DNA of 64,000 nucleotides from Forficula auricularia (taxonomy: Eukaryota > Arthropoda > Insecta > Dermaptera > Forficulidae): positions 13,779,295-13,843,294 of the forward strand of contig JALMQS010000070.1 in assembly GCA_024734495.1 (NCBI GenBank). Direction: 5' to 3'. Positions 59,221 through 64,000 of this stretch are shown here, piece by piece. How positions within the stretch are numbered: position 1 is the first letter of the stretch; the number at the start of each line of letters is the position of its first letter. Below the pieces are notes generated by a model. That model did not search any database. It worked only from the letters and a program-made list of their open reading frames with translations, and was not told the origin of the DNA. Made by a program: the position numbers and the translations under genes.

Positions 59221-60120
59221 ATGCGGGGTTCCCAAACATTTCGGTGCCTTTTCCAATTAAACTTTTTCCACTGGCGCCCTACCCAAAGTAAGGTAGATAT
59301 ATCAAAGCAAATACGCTATTTGGTCTCTCTAAATACTCTTTTATTAGAATCGATAAAAATATCTTGCAGAATGAATAATTTATTTTTCTATGAAAATCAA
59401 AAATTCAGACAACAGGGGGGACCCTTTGTATACATTTCAGATTTTTTCGAGAGTGTCAAAGTTAAATTTTTTTGGTTAATGTATGTCTGATTGTAAGAGG
59501 TAAAAAAATCTATATATATAAAATTAAGGATTTGTCTGTACATTGGTCCAAAATCACGACAAATTTTGGTTGCACACCTTTCAAACAAAGTTATGAACGA
59601 AAACACCCTCAACAAAATTCATGTCTGTCTGCCTGTATGTATGTCTGTATGTTTGTATGTTTCAGTGGCTTCGCGAAAAGTTGCTCACGATTCACATGAA
59701 GGGATTATTATGAAATTTCATATTTGCATCAGATGACTTCTAACTTACGTTTATAGGTATATAACGTTTTAATATTTTGACCCCAAAAAGGGGGTTTGGA
59801 GTAGCGCATGAATGAAAATTATTAACCCTACGGCAAATTTTATTATAAGCAAATTTGTAGGGGGTGTGATTTCTGACAACTTTTGTTTAAAAAAATTCCC
59901 TCAAAAATGGTTGGAAATGTAAATTCTTGCCCTTGGAGCAAACTCAATCAAATTTTGTATACATAATCTATGGGCCTCTAGAGAGCTATAAATGCAAAAA
60001 CTAACCACCTAAAATGGGGAGAGGGTCAAAATATGAAAATTCTTGCTCTTGGACCAAACTCAACCAAATTTTGTATACATAATCTGTGGGTCACTAGAAG
60101 GCTAGAAATGCAAAAACTGA
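59221..60120 (+). repeat. hAT end relic followed by family I repeat
   Basis: 59222-59245 GCGGGGTTCCCAAACATTTC resembles a hAT end. 59525-60120 is family I (TTGTCTGTACATTGGTCC, AACTCAACCAAATTTTGTAT units also related to family B). Confidence 0.5.
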
Positions 60121-60779
60121 AAGGTTAGAAGAATGAAAGAAATAAGGAATTCTAGTATTAAGGTTAAGCTTATATACACATAGACTTATAATACAACATA
60201 TATGGCTTAATATCTTGGAAGCTCACCTTCGAATTTCCATCTTTCTGTTTGATTCTTTTTATACAATTTCACTTCACATTATTAAATAGTTAGGAAAATT
60301 CAAAACCTTAACTTTTCAAAGATTATCTATCGAAAAATCGAATGGAAAATTAATCCAAATTGCATTGAAATGTGGGGGGCGGTATTAATGGCGTCGACTT
60401 AGAATATAAAATAATTCAACTCGGAAGCCTTGAATTGTTGAATTCAAATTCTAATAATCACAACAAGGAGCGCCACGGTTCAAAAAATAGTTTGTTTAAA
60501 CAATGCGAAAATTCAAATTTAAAATATGATATTGATAGCAATAAATATCTTAAGATTCATCTTTTGTATATTACGTATAATAGATAAAAATTCTTATAAA
60601 TTACCTCGAAAAAATGTAACCTGGCCAAAAAAAAAATATTTGTTAAGAATGAAATTTAGTATAAAAGGGCCCTTAATAAAAAAATTAATAAAAAAAAAAT
60701 ATATATATATATATATTTTCTATGATAAAAGTTTTATAAGTTTTAAAAAATCTTAATAAAATTCAGGTGAGGGTCCATA

Positions 60780-60980
60780 GGCGTAGTGTGGTGGTGCGGG
60801 GGGTCCAGGGGGCATGCCCTACTGCTAGCAAAGGGCCGCCTAAGGCAGGCCTTGCAGCTAGTAATAAATAAATGTTCAGCTTCTCATTATGTTTTTGTCT
60901 AGTTAGGCCAAATGTCTTGCTTCAAATAATTATGTAGCTTTGTGGAGCACCTGTGAAGAGGCCACGGCTCCCCGGTTAAT
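60780..60980. repeat. GC-richer repeat relic and reversed hAT end
   Basis: 60800-60860 resembles 47790-47845 (GGGTCC.GGGG, CTGCTAGC). 60905-60980 is a reversed relative of 27125-27200. Boundaries unclear. Confidence 0.4.
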
Positions 60981-61128
60981 GCTTTAATGTATATAAATTT
61001 TATTTTGTTTGAAATTATGTGAGATGAGCAAATTTTTAGAAACTGAAGGTTGGAGTCAACTCTAAAAAACAAACTACTACTACTTCCTGAAATATTTTGA
61101 AGAATATAAATTTGTGTTTTAAAGTGAA

Positions 61129-61292
61129 AGTTTCTTTTTGCCGAAAGTAGCAGAATATTTATACATTAAAGGAGACAATAAAAGAGAGTGTCTTCTGCTG
61201 GATTTTTTTTTTTAATTCTAAATTCTAAATTAAAAAATTTATTTTCCAGCAGAAGACACACTCTTTTATTGTCTCCTTCAATTTATGTTTTA
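61129..61292. mobile_element. Family A, copy 5 (minimal palindrome)
   Basis: TTGCCGAAAGTAGCAGAATA tail at the left, then arms AGGAGACAATAAAAGAGAGT and CCAGCAGAAGACACACTCTT. The central motif-bearing part is deleted. Confidence 0.7.
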
Positions 61293-61888
61293 TCTTCCTC
61301 AACGATAACTAAATTCAGAGCTTTTTAGTCGTAATAGAGTCTATAAAAGCATAGTTCTTAATAACATAATTCCATTCCATGTTTCCACCATATATCATCA
61401 CTCTCCTACATTTATCTAGTTGATAATAAATAGTTATAAGTAGTAAATATTTTTTCATTTTTAATAGACTCTCTCTAATCAAAACAAACAGAATATAATA
61501 AATTTAATATTAAAAAAATTAATTTTGGTTTAAATGACCTTACGGCTTCTATTTCCGGAGCCGTTATCAAAAGTTGATGTGTTAGCTTGTCTAAATTCAG
61601 GCATTTTTTAGGGGATTTGAGTTATTTTTGTTTCTATTGAATTCAGGATTTATTTAAAAACTGCATTAGGTTTTGGGTAAGTCAGGTTTTCCCAACAGGA
61701 TTGGGCAGGGAAGGGAAATTTGTCTTGTAACACATTTTGAATATAATAGCAATGAATTCTTATATTTCTTTCATTCACTGGTGTAGGAACTTGGATTAAT
61801 TGAATTCCCCTTATAACTTATAAATTAATTAATAATAAGTAGTATTAGATTTTAGTTATTTTCTTAGAAAGCCGCACTGGTAAGCGAA

Positions 61889-62223
61889 ATAAGTAGTTTA
61901 TAATGAAAGGCAGTCAATTATTTAATTTTATTCAATTTCCGACGTTTCGGAGACTTTTTTCTATCCTTCTTCAGTGTATTGAATAGTTATTGATGGGTGA
62001 GTATAACTCGGTTCCAATTTGACTCTCCTTTCAGTGATAGCAACAATATTACAATATTTTCCAACATTATACCATAAGAGATAACCAAGTGCACTTATGG
62101 TATAATGTTGGAAAATTAACTATTCAATACCCTGAAGAAGGAGAGAAAAAGTCTCTGATGAAACACCGGAAATTGAATAAAATTAAATAATTTATAGCCT
62201 TTCATTAAAACCTATGTACTTAT
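61889..62223. mobile_element. Family H palindrome
   Basis: Arms AGTTTATAATGAAAGGC / GCCTTTCATTA and TTCCAACATTATACCATAAG are inverted. The minus strand 61950-61977 reads CTGAAGAAGGATAG...CTCCGAAACGTCGG; the plus arm at 62131-62170 is decayed. A partial copy lies at 28310-28450. Confidence 0.75.
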
Positions 62224-62507
62224 TAATAATGAGCTTAAAAAATAAAAACTAAATACAAATTAATTTATTTAATATGAAAAAAACAATAAAAAAAATTTCA
62301 AATGGAGCTTAATTTTCATTCAATTGACACATTTTTAAAAGTCTGATATTATAATCCCTCATGTCATAAATCAACATTACGTTTCATTAGGATTTTTTAA
62401 CATGTTTTTTATATCAAATTTGTGAATACATTTAGGTGTTAAATCACTAGTAAACTGTTTTCTGAAATAAAAATGGATGGATTTTGTTAAAATTAGGTAG
62501 TTTTATA

Positions 62508-63078
62508 AAGGGTGTTTTTTAGAGGTTCACAACTTTAAATTAAAATAAAACAAAGAAAAATATTGTTAATTTCAATGAAACTGGCTTTATTGTAAACATA
62601 ATTTTATGCCATTAATGTTTGAATATAATTTCGGCCATGTGGCAGCTGGCGCGATAGATGGCGCAATCTGGATTTCCAATTTTCACACAGTTTTCGTAGC
62701 AATTGCGTCCGTATTTCACCAGTAATTAGCCGAAAGTTGTGTTCCAAGTGTTCAATCGTTTCTGGTTTATCGGCGTATAGACAAGTAACTTGACATATCA
62801 CCAAAGCCGATAAACCAGAGACGATTGAACACTTGGAAGACAACATTCGGCGAATTATTGGCAAAATACGGACGCAATTGCTGCGAAAACTGTGGAAAAA
62901 TTGAAAATTCAGATTTCGCCATCTACTCGCCAGCTACGGCGGCCACATGGCCGAAATCATATTCAAACATTAATGGCATAAAATTATCTTTCCAATAAAG
63001 CCAGTTTTATTGATATTAAAAATATTTTTCTTTGATTTATTTTAATTTAAAGTTGTGAACCTCTAAAAAAACACCCTT
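62508..63078. mobile_element. Foldback from duplicated 3' end of a mariner-like element
   Basis: TA at both edges (62506-62507, 63079-63080). Inverted ends AAGGGTGTTTTTTAGAGG. Each arm encodes the C-terminus of a mariner/IS630-type transposase. Left arm, minus strand: YADKPETIEHLEHNF, LLRKLCENWKSRL, NYIQTLMA. Right arm, plus strand: ADKPETIEHLEDNIRRIIGK. The two halves are tail-to-tail, so no catalytic domain is present. Confidence 0.85.
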
Positions 63079-63162
63079 TACTATAGATTAGATATGATGT
63101 AATAAATTTTAATTTTTTATCTTAGTTAATGTTTTGTAAAATTGGATAATAAATATTTTTGA

Positions 63163-63326
63163 ATTTAATGAGATCTGGAACGAGTCTTGATGAATCCGGT
63201 GGAAGATGGAATCCTTTGAGAATGATGGTTATTTTTCAAAAATAAAAAATCTTCATGATGGTTGTTAATTTATTTTATTTTGATCATGAACCGTTCATCA
63301 AGCCTCGTTCCTGATCTCATTAAATA
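63163..63326. mobile_element. Small MITE, about 164 bp
   Basis: Ends TTTAATGAGATC.GGAACGAG and its complement enclose a hairpin-prone interior with GATGGTTATTTTTCAAAAAT. No coding. Confidence 0.75.
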
Positions 63327-63567
63327 ATATACGAATCGTTAAGTACTGTCCTAAATATTTTTGAATTGAAAACCCCTTTTTAAAATTAAAGTTAATATAA
63401 AATTAACTGGGAGAATTGAGTAACTGAAAATATGCATTAATAATTGCTGCATCAATAATTATTAAAAATTACTTTTTTTCGAGTTGAAAATTAAAGCTCA
63501 TGGACTTTGTTAATGGAGAATGGTGTAGGTTTTTGGTGAAACATACTAAATAAAGTAAAGAAAATTT

Positions 63568-63640
63568 TTTGGCTGGCGCTTAGATGGCGAAATCTGAATT
63601 TTCAATTTTCACACAGTTTTCTATAATACATTTGCGTCAT
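63568..63640 (-). repeat. Fragment of the mariner-like 3' end
   Basis: GGCTGGCGCTTAGATGGCGA and TTCAATTTTCACACAGTTTT match the left arm at 62645-62695. Confidence 0.6.
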
Positions 63641-64000
63641 ATTTTTAAAAAACTTTTAAATTTAAAATACTAGGTAGGACATCGACTTTGCTGAATCGCA
63701 AAATGGATTGATGCTAATAATGTCTGGTAATGAATTAATTTTGTTCAATCAGTGATTGTATATTATAGGTGGCTATCTAGAAATGAACTTGAATAAACAA
63801 TAATAATTATTATTATAAAAATATAAATATTTTTTTACATTTATTTAGTTCAATTTTTAAACCATAGTTATGTGACAAAGAGTTAATCGTAAACGTTATT
63901 CCCTCTTTATTCTTTTCTAGGTCGTTTTGCTTCAATTAAAGAACTTTTAATAACACGCAAATGAAAAATTGAACAGATCAATATATATCAAGAACTATAT

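Noticed and set aside
55434..64000. N-terminal transporter exon with GSGIF motif
   Set aside because: Scanned the minus strand for this motif and a flanking acceptor/donor and saw none; probably outside the window.

Overview
The window is AT-rich nuclear DNA from an invertebrate animal, most likely an arthropod. The reasons are spliced genes with short GT-AG exons, very long introns, and a dense mixture of hAT, mariner, piggyBac, Penelope-like and LINE relics. I could not fix the species by eye.

One host gene is well supported. It lies on the minus strand and encodes an L-type (SLC7A5/SLC7A8-like) amino-acid transporter, the light chain of a heteromeric transporter. Seven consecutive internal exons run from 55433 down to 2577. 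All boundaries are GT-AG, the phases match at every junction, and together they give 912 nt (304 codons) with no stop. The N-terminal exon(s) lie beyond 64000 and the C-terminal exon(s) before position 1. The cysteine that family members use for the disulfide with CD98hc/4F2hc is present.

Nearly everything else is intron filled with repeats. The exon 1-2 intron is about 37.2 kb and the exon 2-3 intron about 9.2 kb. Elements with readable boundaries include: a 2.67 kb Buster-type hAT with intact ends, an 8-bp target duplication and a dead transposase (30264-32937); a 1.14 kb non-autonomous hAT (51617-52756); a two-copy 160-bp element with 8-bp duplications; a 626-bp element with a 9-bp duplication (39865-40490); a piggyBac-like remnant at TTAA; a foldback made from the duplicated 3' end of a mariner-like transposase gene; and truncated LINE insertions as short as 41 bp.

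The dominant family, called B here, has about ten copies or fragments. It is a long non-autonomous element with GACTTTACCATACA-type inverted ends and an internal G-rich minisatellite of variable copy number.

The most intriguing set is family A: short palindromic elements with an asymmetric tail, variable 7-14 bp target duplications and a motif CTGATGA-hairpin-GAAAC-TATA-GTC that can be folded as a type I hammerhead-ribozyme-like structure with one extra core nucleotide. Related CTGA(A/T)GA-stem-GAAAC motifs with compensatory stem changes recur in several otherwise different repeat families. I interpret family A as Penelope-like terminal repeats.
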